Shown piece by piece: positions 16,367 through 25,903 of a stretch of 64,000 nucleotides of DNA. A model generated the notes under the pieces. The model ran no database searches. It had not been told where the DNA came from and saw only the letters and a program-made list of their open reading frames with translations. The stretch covers positions 58,931 through 122,930 of the forward strand of contig CBDDAF010000002.1 of assembly GCA_965224815.1 (NCBI GenBank), read 5' to 3'. The position numbers were made by a program, and so were the translations under genes. Each line of letters starts with the position of its first letter. Position 1 is the stretch's first letter. This DNA comes from CAYPEL01 sp036479985. Lineage in GTDB: Bacteria; Pseudomonadota; Gammaproteobacteria; DSM-19610.

Positions 16367-19222
16367 ATGGAAGTTCTCCTCTACAACGAACTAGAAACAA
16401 AATCTATCGCTGGCTTCAATAAATGGCGCAAATTTATCGCAGCGGATAACTTCCAGTCTGCAGACATAAAAAAGGTGGGTGAAAACCTTTACCGCGCCCG
16501 CCTGAACCGCGACGACCGGCTATTATTTTCATTTTACCGGTATAGGGAGCAAACCTATGCCCTTGTGCTGGAATATATCAAGCGCCACAACTACAGTGGC
16601 TCGCGTTTTTTACAGCGTGGTGTCACGATAGATGAAGACAAGATTCCGCTGATTACCTCACTACCCGATGATCAACCCGAACTGCCCTATATCAACACCC
16701 ACAACGGCCGTTTTAATGTACTGGACAAGATTATCTCCTTTGATGCCTCGCAGCAGGAGGTCTTTGACCTGAAACCACCGATGATTATTATCGGTTCGGC
16801 GGGCAGTGGCAAAACGGTTCTAACCCTGGAAAAAATGAAAGCGGCAGTTGGTGATATCCTGTATGTGACCCTGTCATCCTTTCTGGTGAAAAACTCCCGT
16901 GATCTGTATTTCGCCAGCCAATATGAAAATGAAAATCAACAGGTTGATTTTTTCTCGTTTCAGGAATATCTGGAGAGTATCCGTATACCCGATGGACAGC
17001 CCCTTGAATTTGCGGGTTTTGAGATTTGGTTCAATCGGCAACGCAATACAAAGATCAAGGATGCTCATAAACTCTTTGAAGAATTCAAGGGTGTGCTGAC
17101 AGGCCCCTCTCTGGAGAATGCGTATTTAAGTCGGGGCGCCTATCTGAACCTGGGTGTGAAACAGTCCATTTTTCTGGATGGTGAGCGTGCGGCTGTCTAC
17201 GATATTTTTGAACGATATCTCAGCTTCATGCAGGACAATAACCTGTATGACAGTAATATTCTCAGTCACCAGTATCTGCAAAAGGTCGAAGCACGCTATG
17301 ATTTTGTGGTTATTGATGAAGTGCAGGATCTGACCAATATCCAGCTGTACCTAATTCTCAAATCACTGCACCAACCGGGGGATTTTGTTCTTTGTGGCGA
17401 CTCCAATCAGATTGTCCATCCTAATTTCTTTTCGTGGAGTAAAGTAAAAACGTTGTTCTATCAACAGGATTTCAAACAGGATATGGATCTTATCCGTATC
17501 CTGCAAACCAATTACCGGAATTCACCGCATGTGACTGAAATTGCCAACCGGGTATTGAGGCTGAAAAACACCCGTTTTGGTTCAATTGATAAAGAAAGTA
17601 ATTACCTTGTTGAAAGTAATGGGCATGTGACAGGCGACGTGGTCTATCTGGAGGATAATGACAACATTCGACGCGAACTGGACAGCAAAACACACACGTC
17701 AACGCGTTTTGCGGTCATTGTTATGCATCCTGAGCAGAAAAACCAGGCAAAGCGCCACTTTAATACGCCTCTGGTATTCTCCATTCAGGAAGCGAAGGGC
17801 CTGGAGTATGAAAATATTATTCTCTACAACTTCCTGACTGCCGAGGATAAACGTTTTCGGGATATCAGCATGGGCATTGATCATGAAGACTTACGGGGCG
17901 AGCATACTTACGCACGCGCCAGAAACAAGACGGATAAGTCATTAGAGGTTTACAAGTTTTATATCAATTCACTGTATGTCGCCCTGACGCGTGCGGTCAA
18001 GAATTTATACTGGATTGAGGCCGATACCCGGCAACATTTACTGGATCTGCTGGGGCTAAGAAATGCGCTCACACAACTGGATCTTGAAAACCAGAATTCC
18101 AGTCTGGAAGAGTGGCAATATGAAGCCCACAAACTGGAAATGCAGGGAAAAAAAGAACAGGCAGAACGGATTCGCAGCGAAATTCTCAAACAGCAAAAAC
18201 CTGAGTGGGAGGTTTATCAACGCGACACTTTGCAGGCATTATACGAGCGAGCCATAGACCAGCAGCATAAAAAATCGAAACTGGCCCTGTTTGAATATGC
18301 GCTGGTTTATGAAGACAATCAAATCCTTTCTGCACTGGCTAAAAGCGGTTTCAAGCCAGCAAAAAATCCTCGTAATGGGTTGAAACTCCTGCAACAAAAA
18401 TATTATATGCCGTACCTCGCCAAAACACTCACGCCACTATTGACTCAGATCAAAAAATTCGGGGTGAATTTTCGCAATCCATTTAACCAGACCTCCTTGA
18501 TGGTGGCTGCCTGGTTGGGCAATACTGATCTGATCAAGGTGTTGGCTAATTACGAACCAGATACGGAGCTGGTTGATAATAATTTGCGTAATGCCTTGCA
18601 GGTAGCGCTGGCGCAGGCAAGCCTGGAGGCTAAATACGCCAGCAAGAACTTAGGTGTACTGTACCGTGAACTGGAGCCGGATAGTCTGAGCATTCAGGTT
18701 GATGGTCGCCTGGTTAAGCTGGGAAATCACCTGATGGAATTTGTGATACTAAATTTACTGATCGCCATTTTTTACCGGCTGATGCCGAATAAACTCTATA
18801 GAAGTGCAGGTTTCCAGTCTGCGGATATACTTGAAGCTATACAGCACTTCTCTACTGATGTTTTGCCGGAGCGGCGCAAGAAGCAAGCGTATATTTCCAG
18901 CATATTATCTAAAAATGAAATGGATCGAGAGGATCGTTATAACCGGAAATTATTTAAACGTATCCGTATAGGACACTACGTTTTTAATCCATCGCTGGCA
19001 CTTAAAATTGGAGGGAAGTGGGTCAACATCTACGATATCTGTCAGCTGGATAAACTGTGCTATCACCCCGAAGAAACGATGAATGCCTCGTGGCTGGATG
19101 ATAATTATATCGAAATGATTAATTCCGCTATGGAAGACAGGAAAAAACAGCTGAAAGATTTTCTGGGTATACAACCCGTGCTGACTGATGAGGATAATGG
19201 TGATCAGAGCGATAGCATATAA
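16367..19222 (+). CDS. RelE-like / UvrD-type helicase / ankyrin-like fusion protein
   Basis: 951 residues in one frame. Residues 1-82 resemble a RelE/ParE toxin fold (ENLYRARLNRDDRLLFSF ... LVLEYIKRHNYSGSRFL). A superfamily 1 helicase follows: Walker A GSAGSGKT (143-150), Walker B VVIDEVQDL (314-322), LCGDSNQI (342-349), LQTNYRNSP (379-387), SIQEAKGLEYENIILY and YVALTRAVKNLYW. Residues about 700-760 contain an ankyrin-like unit (FNQTSLMVAAWLGNTDLIKV). The remaining C-terminus is unassigned. It lies in a toxin-antitoxin island downstream of a FitAB pair. Helicase assignment is firm; the RelE-like and ankyrin parts are by pattern. Role may be defence or an unusual toxin, but this is inference. 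Confidence 0.78.
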   Translation: MEVLLYNELETKSIAGFNKWRKFIAADNFQSADIKKVGENLYRARLNRDDRLLFSFYRYREQTYALVLEYIKRHNYSGSRFLQRGVTIDEDKIPLITSLPDDQPELPYINTHNGRFNVLDKIISFDASQQEVFDLKPPMIIIGSAGSGKTVLTLEKMKAAVGDILYVTLSSFLVKNSRDLYFASQYENENQQVDFFSFQEYLESIRIPDGQPLEFAGFEIWFNRQRNTKIKDAHKLFEEFKGVLTGPSLENAYLSRGAYLNLGVKQSIFLDGERAAVYDIFERYLSFMQDNNLYDSNILSHQYLQKVEARYDFVVIDEVQDLTNIQLYLILKSLHQPGDFVLCGDSNQIVHPNFFSWSKVKTLFYQQDFKQDMDLIRILQTNYRNSPHVTEIANRVLRLKNTRFGSIDKESNYLVESNGHVTGDVVYLEDNDNIRRELDSKTHTSTRFAVIVMHPEQKNQAKRHFNTPLVFSIQEAKGLEYENIILYNFLTAEDKRFRDISMGIDHEDLRGEHTYARARNKTDKSLEVYKFYINSLYVALTRAVKNLYWIEADTRQHLLDLLGLRNALTQLDLENQNSSLEEWQYEAHKLEMQGKKEQAERIRSEILKQQKPEWEVYQRDTLQALYERAIDQQHKKSKLALFEYALVYEDNQILSALAKSGFKPAKNPRNGLKLLQQKYYMPYLAKTLTPLLTQIKKFGVNFRNPFNQTSLMVAAWLGNTDLIKVLANYEPDTELVDNNLRNALQVALAQASLEAKYASKNLGVLYRELEPDSLSIQVDGRLVKLGNHLMEFVILNLLIAIFYRLMPNKLYRSAGFQSADILEAIQHFSTDVLPERRKKQAYISSILSKNEMDREDRYNRKLFKRIRIGHYVFNPSLALKIGGKWVNIYDICQLDKLCYHPEETMNASWLDDNYIEMINSAMEDRKKQLKDFLGIQPVLTDEDNGDQSDSI

Positions 19223-19550
19223 TGAACATTACTGGACTACAGCAGCGTCATAATGCCTTGCCGAGCTTCATCTGAATGTCGCATTCTACTGCACTTTTCT
19301 TAACCTGCATGCAATGCATTCATTATAGATTATCGAATGCAAATCAGGCTTTACTAAATTTAGCGACATATAACGGTATTTATTTGACGCCTACACCCTG
19401 TTTACGTCGCAAAACCTGCATGCGATGGGATAATCAAGATTAGATTTGGTTCTGGTAGTGTTCGCGTATCTATTTATCGACATTACACTTCCTGATAATC
19501 ATGCTATAATAGGATCTATACTTCCTTATTATGGTTTTTTATAGAGAAAC
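19223..19550. other. Intergenic region
   Basis: About 330 AT-rich bases with no gene. CCTGCATGC-A/G-ATG occurs twice (near 19310 and 19420), as does a short TTTAGCGACAT-like word. It should contain the promoter of the following ATPase gene; no boxes are convincing. Confidence 0.4.
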
Positions 19551-20810
19551 ATGATTAACGATATACTTGTTGAACAAAATCCACATTGGCGCGGTACCGC
19601 TTACGCTTCCATTAAGCGTGAGAAGCTGCAGCAATTAATCAAATATTTACCATTAAAACAGGTCATAACTATCAGTGGTGTCAGGCGTTGCGGAAAAAGC
19701 ACCCTGGCCAAACAGGCAATGAATTATCTTTTAGCCGAAAAAGTAGCCGCTGAAAACATTTTTTTTATAAATCTGGAACATCCCTTTTTTCTCGACTTTC
19801 GGCATGATGCCAATTATCTCAATACCATTCATGAGACTTACATTAAACTGATGAATCCGGAGGGGCGAGTTTATATTATATTTGATGAGATTCAGTTCTT
19901 TGAAAACTGGCAGGTCTACGTAAAGAGCAAATATGAAAATAGCAACATAAAATTCATTATTACCGGCTCAAACTCTTCAATGCTATCGAATGAAATGAAT
20001 ACTTTATTGAGCGGTCGCTGTCTTACTATTCATTTACATACATTTTCATTTACTGAGTTTCTGGATTATAAAAGTATTGATTATCAGAACGAGCTTGTGC
20101 GCATTGATCATCGGATAGATATCGCCAGAGCTAAAGATGAGTATTTAAAATGGGGTGGGTTTTTTGAAGTTTTCGATGTTGATGATGAGCAAATCAAGTC
20201 TGAATTGCTCATCAGCTATGCAAAGAATATTATTTATCAGGATATTGTACCTCGCTACAGTATTCGCAATACGGAGGTTGTTGAAAAACTGTTTTTTTAT
20301 CTTCTTTCAAATATTGGAGGTACACTTAATTATACAAGCTTGGCAACCACGTTTGCTGTTAGCGATAAAAGTATTAAGGAATACCTGAATTATTTTGAGG
20401 ATGCTTTTTTACTGAAACGTATTGATAAATTTCATAACAAACCTAAAGAACGCATTAAATCTTCAAAAAAAGTTTATGCACTGGATAACGGTTTTCTTCA
20501 AATTGCACCCAGGCATTCTAAAAATCTTGGAAAATCACTTGAGAATAGTGTTTTTCTGCAGCTTTATCGAGACCACTCAGCTATTACTTACCTGAAGAAC
20601 AATTATGAGATAGATTTTTTTGTCAATCAGAATTACTTTCAGGTTGCTTATGACATTAGTGAGCCGAAAACCTTAAAGCGGGAACTGAATGCTTTTAAGC
20701 ATTTTGATATTTCTACAAAGGCTGCCTGCAAGTTGATTACTTATGATAGTGATGTTGAGCATGATGCTGTTGAAATAATAGATTTTGAGCATTTTATTTT
20801 TCAACAATGA
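19551..20810 (+). CDS. AAA ATPase with DUF4143 domain, second type
   Basis: 419 residues, intact. Walker A SGVRRCGKST, Walker B VYIIFDEIQFFENW, sensor FIITGSNSSML, arginine region SGRCLTIHLHTFSFTEFLDY. A winged-helix-like DUF4143 part (GTLNYTSLATTFAVSDKSIK) and a nuclease-like end (EIDFFVNQNYFQVAYDI) follow. Overall it is only distantly related to the ATPase at 12877. Biological role is not established for the family. Confidence 0.85.
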   Translation: MINDILVEQNPHWRGTAYASIKREKLQQLIKYLPLKQVITISGVRRCGKSTLAKQAMNYLLAEKVAAENIFFINLEHPFFLDFRHDANYLNTIHETYIKLMNPEGRVYIIFDEIQFFENWQVYVKSKYENSNIKFIITGSNSSMLSNEMNTLLSGRCLTIHLHTFSFTEFLDYKSIDYQNELVRIDHRIDIARAKDEYLKWGGFFEVFDVDDEQIKSELLISYAKNIIYQDIVPRYSIRNTEVVEKLFFYLLSNIGGTLNYTSLATTFAVSDKSIKEYLNYFEDAFLLKRIDKFHNKPKERIKSSKKVYALDNGFLQIAPRHSKNLGKSLENSVFLQLYRDHSAITYLKNNYEIDFFVNQNYFQVAYDISEPKTLKRELNAFKHFDISTKAACKLITYDSDVEHDAVEIIDFEHFIFQQ

Positions 20811-21000
20811 TTACTCGTTTCATTCTAGCACGGAAGCGTTTCTGTGATGTTACTTAGCCTGGACGCTCTTTCCATTAAAGTAAAAATGCCGCAAAAACTC
20901 ACCCAGACGATTAACCTTTCCCTCATTTCAGAAAGCAGGTGTAATCCCCCATTAATAACCGAAGTTAAAAGTAGAGGTTAAGCTGCATTCAGTAATTGTC

Positions 21001-21058
21001 AGGGTGTTAGCAGGGTTTTATATTGTATTAGGGTGTTAGCAGGGTTTTATATTGTATT
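21001..21058. repeat. 29-bp direct repeat, two copies
   Basis: The unit starting AGGGTGTTAGCAGGGTTTTA is repeated exactly once, head to tail, upstream of the ATPase fragment at 21120. It looks like a small tandem duplication, not a CRISPR, as there is no spacer. Confidence 0.8.
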
Positions 21059-21119
21059 AAAGAAGGTCTGTGCAAAACAGGACTTGAACTCCAATATTAC
21101 ACAGATTACACATGGCTCC

Positions 21120-21309
21120 ATGATCAAACGTACCATACAGGCTGAGCTACTGACGCAGCTCACAGAATATCCGATTGTCACTGTGCTCGGGCCCCGGCAG
21201 GCAGGTAAGACAACACTGGTAAAAACTGCCCTGCCTGATTACCGCTATGTCAGTCTGGAAATTCCAGAAACCAGACAGTTTGCGACTGATGATCGCCCGC
21301 ATACCCCTA
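21120..21309 (+). pseudogene. 5' part of the DUF4143 ATPase, cut by an IS3 element
   Basis: MIKRTIQAELLTQLTEYPIV then LGPRQAGKT and YRYVSLEIPETRQFATDD match the start of the ATPase at 12877-14035, with about 55 bases of shared upstream sequence. After DD it jumps to RPHTP, resembling a later part of the gene, and is then interrupted by the IS at 21310. It gives the correct reading frame for the start of the frameshifted copy. Confidence 0.7.
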
Positions 21310-21382
21310 TGTGTCAACCTGCTACCAGACACTACCGATCTGGGATAACATAGATTTAGGGTATAAAGCAGGATAACAGAAA

Positions 21383-21791
21383 ATGCCAAAACCATTAACA
21401 AGTGATGTACCGCAAAGCAAGGTCACACCTGATCCAAAGCTTGAGAAACGTACCCGACGCTAAGTACAGCGCCGATTACAAGCTTAAGATCATAGAGAAA
21501 GCCAATGCTTGTCAGCATGGTGAGCTTGGAAAGCTTCTACGAGAAGAAGGTTTATACAGCAACCAACTCAAACAATGGCGAGATGAATATGCAGCTAATG
21601 GTATTGCTGGATTATCTAAAAGTGCCCCTGGCCCTCAGGCAAAGTATAGCCCTGAACAACGTGAAATCCAGAAACTGAAAAAAGAAAATACTCGCCTGGT
21701 TCGTGAATTAGAGATCAGCAATGGGTGTATTGATCTGCAAAAAAAAGCCTTGGTGATGCTCGATCTCATGAACAAAGAGAAAGAGCAATGA
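21383..21791 (+). CDS. IS3 transposase OrfA, frameshifted near the start
   Basis: OrfA is a helix-turn-helix protein with a leucine-zipper region (SADYKLKIIEKANACQHGEL ... LKKENTRLVRELEI). The expected start is ATG 21383 (MPKPLTSDVPQSK). An extra base near 21463 shifts the frame after KRTRR, before KYSADYK. From 21466 the frame runs intact to the overlap with orfB. The break would disable the copy unless it is a sequencing error. Confidence 0.78.
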
Positions 21792-22876
21792 TCAATCTTT
21801 TAGAGAGTGATTCGAGTATCCCTAAAACACGAGCGTGCGATGCCCTGGTGCTTAATCGCAGTACAGTTTATGCAAGACAGTCCCGCGAAGAGATCACCGA
21901 GGAGGCGCGTCAACAGCGTCGAAAACGCGATAAAACAAGCCAACCACGTGCATTGAGTCAGGAAGAGCGAACACAGGTACTGACGACACTGAACTGTGAG
22001 GAGTTCAGTGATCAGCCGCCCCTGGAGGTTTATCATACGTTACTTGAGCGCGGTGAAAACCCCTGCTCAGTCAGCACAATGCACCGGATTTTAAGAGAAA
22101 ACCGGCAAAGTAGTGAACGACGCCAGCAGCGTACTGCTCAGCATCATGCGATTCCACGTTTAAAAGCCACTAAACCCAATGAAGTCTGGACGTGGGATTG
22201 CAGTAAACTTGCAACGACAAAGAGAGGGGTGTATTTAACCTTGTATGTTGTCCTGGATTTATTCAGTCGCTTTGTTGTTGCATGGATGGTTTCCAGTAAA
22301 GAGAACAGTGCCTTAGCTCAGCAACTGATGGATGAAGCCACTTTGCGTTACAGCATCACACCGGATCAGTTGACCATCCATCAAGACAGAGGCTCACCGA
22401 TGATAGCGCATCGTTACATTGATCAAATGTACGCATTAGGAATAACGCTGAGCCATAGTCGACCCCGGGTCAGTAATGACAATGCATTTAGTGAGTCACA
22501 GTTTAGGACACAGAAGTATCAGCCTGATTACCCAGGGTGCTTTGAGAGCATCAGTCATGCAACACAATGGAATGAAAGCTATTTTGATTGGTATAACTTT
22601 GATCATCATCACAGTGGTTTAGCTGGCTATACACCAGAGCAGGTGTTTACAGGGCGCTATCTTGAGATATCTAAAGACAAGCAACGCTCGCTAGATCAAA
22701 GGTACGAGCGTAACCCTGAGCGATTTGTCAAAGGTCGGCCACGTGCATCAATGCCACCAAAGAGTGTAAAGATAAATCCCATCACGGCTCAAGACCTTGA
22801 AGAAGGTGTCAGTAATGTCGTGAACTTCCCAACACTCACGCGGGTTAAAGAGAAATATAATTTAATTTTTAATTAA
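21788..22876 (+). CDS. IS3 transposase OrfB (DDE integrase core)
   Basis: 362 residues with the DDE triad in WTWDCSKLATT, IHQDRGSPM and VSNDNAFSESQFRTQKY, and the YNFDHHHSGLAGYTPEQV region typical of IS3-family OrfB. It is intact. Its start overlaps the stop of orfA, as expected for the OrfAB fusion made by -1 frameshifting. Confidence 0.92.
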   Translation: MINLLESDSSIPKTRACDALVLNRSTVYARQSREEITEEARQQRRKRDKTSQPRALSQEERTQVLTTLNCEEFSDQPPLEVYHTLLERGENPCSVSTMHRILRENRQSSERRQQRTAQHHAIPRLKATKPNEVWTWDCSKLATTKRGVYLTLYVVLDLFSRFVVAWMVSSKENSALAQQLMDEATLRYSITPDQLTIHQDRGSPMIAHRYIDQMYALGITLSHSRPRVSNDNAFSESQFRTQKYQPDYPGCFESISHATQWNESYFDWYNFDHHHSGLAGYTPEQVFTGRYLEISKDKQRSLDQRYERNPERFVKGRPRASMPPKSVKINPITAQDLEEGVSNVVNFPTLTRVKEKYNLIFN

Positions 22877-22898
22877 CTGTCCATATGAGGTTGACACA

Positions 22899-23142
22899 TT
22901 CCGATACTGCAATTGGAGGGATACCTTCCAGCAAGCCTTTTATACACTCAAACAGGTCGGTATATATAGTAGTGGCTGATCACCCGATTTATTGCCTTTT
23001 TCTGATGCTCTTCTTTATGGGAAATAACCCGCTTCTTTTTGATGTCGAAAGGCGAGTAGATAGACGGTATCAGCGAGCGATCAAAACGGTAAAGTGTCAC
23101 GTATCCACTATCGCCGATAGTGGATCCTGAGATTCATCTTAT
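22899..23142. other. Unassigned stretch right of the IS3 element
   Basis: About 240 bases with only short frames. The minus strand reads IYSPFDIKKKRVISHKEEHQ, which may be a piece of a gene I cannot identify. A short palindrome CCACTATCGCCGATAGTGG lies at 23105-23123. Confidence 0.35.
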
Positions 23143-23360
23143 GTCATCTCTGTCTTTCCACATACCTTGTGCCTGTTTTAGTGCCTGTTTTAGTGCCTGT
23201 TTTAGTGTTTTTTCCAGTCACTTACCCGTTGTTGTTCTTTTTCGATAATCAAATCGACTCCCGAGCGAATCAGATCGCTCTGTTTTCTCCCGGTTCTAGC
23301 GGTAATGGTTCTTAATGATTGCTTCTGATCATCCCGTAAAAATACCTGTGCTCTTTGCAT
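23143..23360 (-). pseudogene. VapB-like antitoxin with repeat expansion and frameshift
   Basis: Starts at ATG 23360 (MQRAQVFLRDDQKQSLRTIT) and follows the antitoxin at 15045-15308. Near 23214 the frame breaks. Beyond it, a 12-base unit (GTGCCTGTTTTA on the plus strand) is present three times, giving LKQA repeats before QGMWKDRDD. The downstream VapC is missing. Confidence 0.7.
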
Positions 23361-23527
23361 AATAGCTCCATATTACGGACGAGTTTCCATGAGTGCTGTT
23401 TGTCGTGCTCCTGGGCTCAATCGTAGCAGCGTGCTTCGGCGTCGTACAGGGTTGGCAGGGCTCCAATTGACTTTTAGGGTTTATCGCTATAATGTACTGA
23501 TTCACAGTACGACTCAAGGTGTATGAG

Positions 23528-23800
23528 ATGAACAGTATCAGTGTAAACAAATTCAGGGAAAACCTGAAAAGCTTTGTAGAACAGGTGGTTACTCAGCATT
23601 CACCGCTTAAAGTTACGCGTAGAAGCGGTGATGATTTTATCGTTGTAAGTGCAGACGATTGGGAACGTGAACAGGAGACATTGTATGTCTTACAAAACAA
23701 TGACTTAATGAGGCAAATAGTCGCGTCTACCGCTACAAATGCAAAAAATAAAGGGTATAAGCCTACTGCCGGAGAGCTAGATGAGATCATTGGTATTTGA
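23528..23800 (+). CDS. yefM: YefM-type antitoxin
   Basis: 90 residues from ATG 23528. MNSISVNKFRENLKSFVEQV and KVTRRSGDDFIVVSADDWE are the Phd/YefM DNA-binding fold. The C-terminal part would wrap the YoeB toxin, whose gene overlaps by 20 bases. It acts as antitoxin and operon repressor. Confidence 0.92.
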   Translation: MNSISVNKFRENLKSFVEQVVTQHSPLKVTRRSGDDFIVVSADDWEREQETLYVLQNNDLMRQIVASTATNAKNKGYKPTAGELDEIIGI

Positions 23801-24050
23801 GGGTAATACCTGGGCTGCATATGACGAACTTAGACAAAAAGACAAAAAACTACACAAGGCGCTATGCCGCTTATTGAAAGAAATGCTTCGTGATGACCCA
23901 TGCACTGGCACTGGAAAACCTGAACTACTAAAACACAAGTTCTCAGGTTTGTGGTCTCGCCGCATTAGTCTGAAAGACCGGGTTATTTATAAATATGACG
24001 AAGACTCTATTTATATTTTTGCTATTGGTGGTCATTACGATCAACGATGA
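23781..24050 (+). CDS. yoeB: YoeB toxin
   Basis: 89 residues, full length for YoeB, a ribosome-dependent mRNA interferase. Marks are LVFEGNTWAAYDEL, GTGKPELLKHKFSGLWSRRI and RVIYKYDEDSIYIFAIGGHY, holding the catalytic Glu/Arg and the C-terminal His-Tyr. It overlaps its antitoxin. A 3' fragment of a second yoeB is at 27724. Confidence 0.93.
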   Translation: MRSLVFEGNTWAAYDELRQKDKKLHKALCRLLKEMLRDDPCTGTGKPELLKHKFSGLWSRRISLKDRVIYKYDEDSIYIFAIGGHYDQR

Positions 24051-24051
24051 T

Positions 24052-24155
24052 GCACGGTAATTCTTTTACCACGAATAGTAGGTTTGCCATTACACAAGTC
24101 TGGATCGATTGTAATTCTTCCATCTAAGTAGCTATATTGACTGATTTCACATTTA
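24052..24155 (-). pseudogene. DUF433 antitoxin, 5' fragment
   Basis: On the minus strand about 95 bases match the start of the DUF433 gene at 25473-25724 (YLDGRITIDPDLCNGKPTIR region) with several substitutions. The rest is missing. Confidence 0.6.
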
Positions 24156-24265
24156 ATACCCTAAAAACATTACTCATTTCATTCTAGCACGGAAGCGTTT
24201 CTGTGATGTTACTTGTATTTACCTGTTATATTATTGAGCCCCACGTTTACTGAAGATCAGATTCC

Positions 24266-24826
24266 ATGAAAAAGTTTGTTAGCTGTTTACTTTCGATCCT
24301 GTCCCTGACCGGGCTTGTAAATTTTGCCCAGGCAGACACGACACAGGCCTACACTATCCAGCCAGGTGATGTTCTGGCTATCACTGTCTGGAAAGAGGAA
24401 GACCTGCAAAGGCAAGCAGTGGTTCTGCCTGATGGAAAAATCACGTTCCCACTGGCGGGCGAAGTCCAGGCGGGTGGTCGTGATGCCGAAACATTGCGCG
24501 CTGATATTTCCAGGCGTTTATCAAAATATATTCCTGATCCAGTGGTGACTGTTTCCGTGCAGGAGCTGAATGGCAACCGGATTTATGTGATTGGCAAGGT
24601 TAATCGTCCGGGTGAGTTTGCGGCTACGCGTTATGTGGATGTGGTGCAGGCCTTGAGTATGGCAGGCGGTACTTCAACCTATGCTGCTCTGAATAAGATC
24701 AAGATTCTGCGGCGTGAGAATGGCAAGCTGAAATCTATTCGCTTTAGCTACAGTGATATTGAGAAGGGCAATAATCTGGATCAGAATATTATTTTGCAGG
24801 CGGGTGATGTGGTGGTTGTGCCTTAA
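24266..24826 (+). CDS. Polysaccharide export protein, copy 2
   Basis: 186 residues, nearly identical to the product of 11313-11873. They differ at a few positions (for example LLSILS versus LPLILS, and QAVVLPD versus QAAVLPD). The 50 bases upstream are also shared. Domains are a signal peptide, poly-export domain and SLBB-like domain. Two intact copies 13 kb apart allow recombination that could delete or invert the toxin-antitoxin island between them. Confidence 0.87.
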   Translation: MKKFVSCLLSILSLTGLVNFAQADTTQAYTIQPGDVLAITVWKEEDLQRQAVVLPDGKITFPLAGEVQAGGRDAETLRADISRRLSKYIPDPVVTVSVQELNGNRIYVIGKVNRPGEFAATRYVDVVQALSMAGGTSTYAALNKIKILRRENGKLKSIRFSYSDIEKGNNLDQNIILQAGDVVVVP

Positions 24827-24835
24827 CATACCGCA

Positions 24836-25022
24836 ATGATGTCCAGTCCATGGGAAGGTTTGAATTTTGATTTAATCACCAGCCTCTTCGGCAATGGTAA
24901 TACTGAGATCGTATACTTCAAAAGATTCAACCAGGGCTTTCAACAAGGCTTGTTCGTTCTTTCCTTTTATTCCAGCATATAATTCAGCAACAGTGGTCGT
25001 GCTGATGGCAGGAACATTGCTT
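24836..25022 (-). pseudogene. VapC toxin fragment
   Basis: About 185 bases match the middle of the VapC gene at 14680-15045, including the stretch for ISTTTVAELYAGIKGKNEQ. Both ends are missing and there are frameshifts. Confidence 0.7.
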
Positions 25023-25123
25023 TGAAAAGAGGTGACGAAGGGATTAAGTTTAACCAGTTAGCGTTCTGATTCCTACGGCCTCCCATGGCCGACTACCAGC
25101 TTGATACCATATTTCTTGCCCAA

Positions 25124-25465
25124 TCAATCAATGCCTTCAATCTTATTTTTAAACACTCGGACTAGCTTATAGCCATTACTCATTGTAAGCACATCATCCC
25201 AGTTTTTTGTAATAATCTGATGGAATTCTTTCATTCTCATATTACCAAGTTTGATATGAATAACTCTCGGAGGCGGTTGACTTGCCATTGCCATTTCAGA
25301 AAAATCTGCATCTTTTGTTATGATTGTAAGATCATTGGTTTTTGCATACTCCCAGATTTCACTATCTTTCATTTCATCATTAATATGCACGACATGCTGA
25401 TAGTCTTCATCTGCCCACACGGAAAAACGACTGGGCAGATTCACATCAATCAGGTACTTTGCCAT
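25124..25465 (-). CDS. DUF5615 PIN-like toxin
   Basis: 113 residues from ATG 25465 (MAKYLIDVNLPSRF). DEMKDSEIWEYAKTNDLTII followed by TKDADFSEMA is the PIN-like DUF5615/Mut7-C pattern with acidic residues of a nuclease. It lies seven bases after a DUF433 gene, its usual partner. Together they form a predicted toxin-antitoxin pair. Both seem intact. Confidence 0.82.
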   Translation of the reverse strand: MAKYLIDVNLPSRFSVWADEDYQHVVHINDEMKDSEIWEYAKTNDLTIITKDADFSEMAMASQPPPRVIHIKLGNMRMKEFHQIITKNWDDVLTMSNGYKLVRVFKNKIEGID

Positions 25466-25472
25466 TTTAAAA

Positions 25473-25724
25473 CTACGCAATTTCCTGAAGCGTGTATTTA
25501 TGATCCATTAATTGGCTGGCAAAAGATAAACACGCTCGAACATCGCCTTTCTCAAGCGAAGGGTATTGCTCTAATATTTCTTGTTCTGAATCACCTGCGC
25601 TTAGTAATTCAACAATAGTTTGCACGGTAATTCTTTTGCCACGAATAGTAGGTTTGCCATTACACAGATCAGGATCAATAGTAATTCTTCCGTCCAGGTA
25701 GCTATATTTTACTGATTTCATCAT
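25473..25724 (-). CDS. DUF433 antitoxin
   Basis: About 83 residues from ATG 25724 (MMKSVKYSYLDGRITIDPD). GKPTIRGKRITVQTIVELL is the DUF433 helix-turn-helix core, followed by GDSEQEILEQYPSLEKGDVR. DUF433 proteins usually precede DUF5615 toxins, as here. An AGGTGA lies upstream of the start. Confidence 0.85.
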   Translation of the reverse strand: MMKSVKYSYLDGRITIDPDLCNGKPTIRGKRITVQTIVELLSAGDSEQEILEQYPSLEKGDVRACLSFASQLMDHKYTLQEIA

Positions 25725-25903
25725 TAAATCACCTAAATAAACATATGCTCTTAATTCTATCACGAAGCTTTCTGCGGTGTAGCTTCAGGAGAAAATATCA
25801 GCCCTTGTTCAGGTTGGGGTTCTGCAACAGTATCGCGCTCTGATTCGGGTATTCCTGTTAGCTTATCCTCAAAAACAGGTAAAAATTTAGTGTGTGGCAC
25901 TTT

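Larger units (their letters stand above)
21310..22898 (+). mobile_element. IS3-family insertion sequence
   Basis: About 1.59 kb with ends TGTGTCAACCT / AGGTTGACACA as 11-bp perfect inverted repeats that continue imperfectly. It carries orfA and orfB overlapping by four bases, the normal arrangement for programmed frameshifting in IS3 elements. I see no target duplication, so one flank may have rearranged. It lies inside an ATPase remnant. Confidence 0.85.

Noticed and set aside
21001..21058. Possible CRISPR
   Set aside because: Only two head-to-tail 29-base copies with no spacer and no cas gene.
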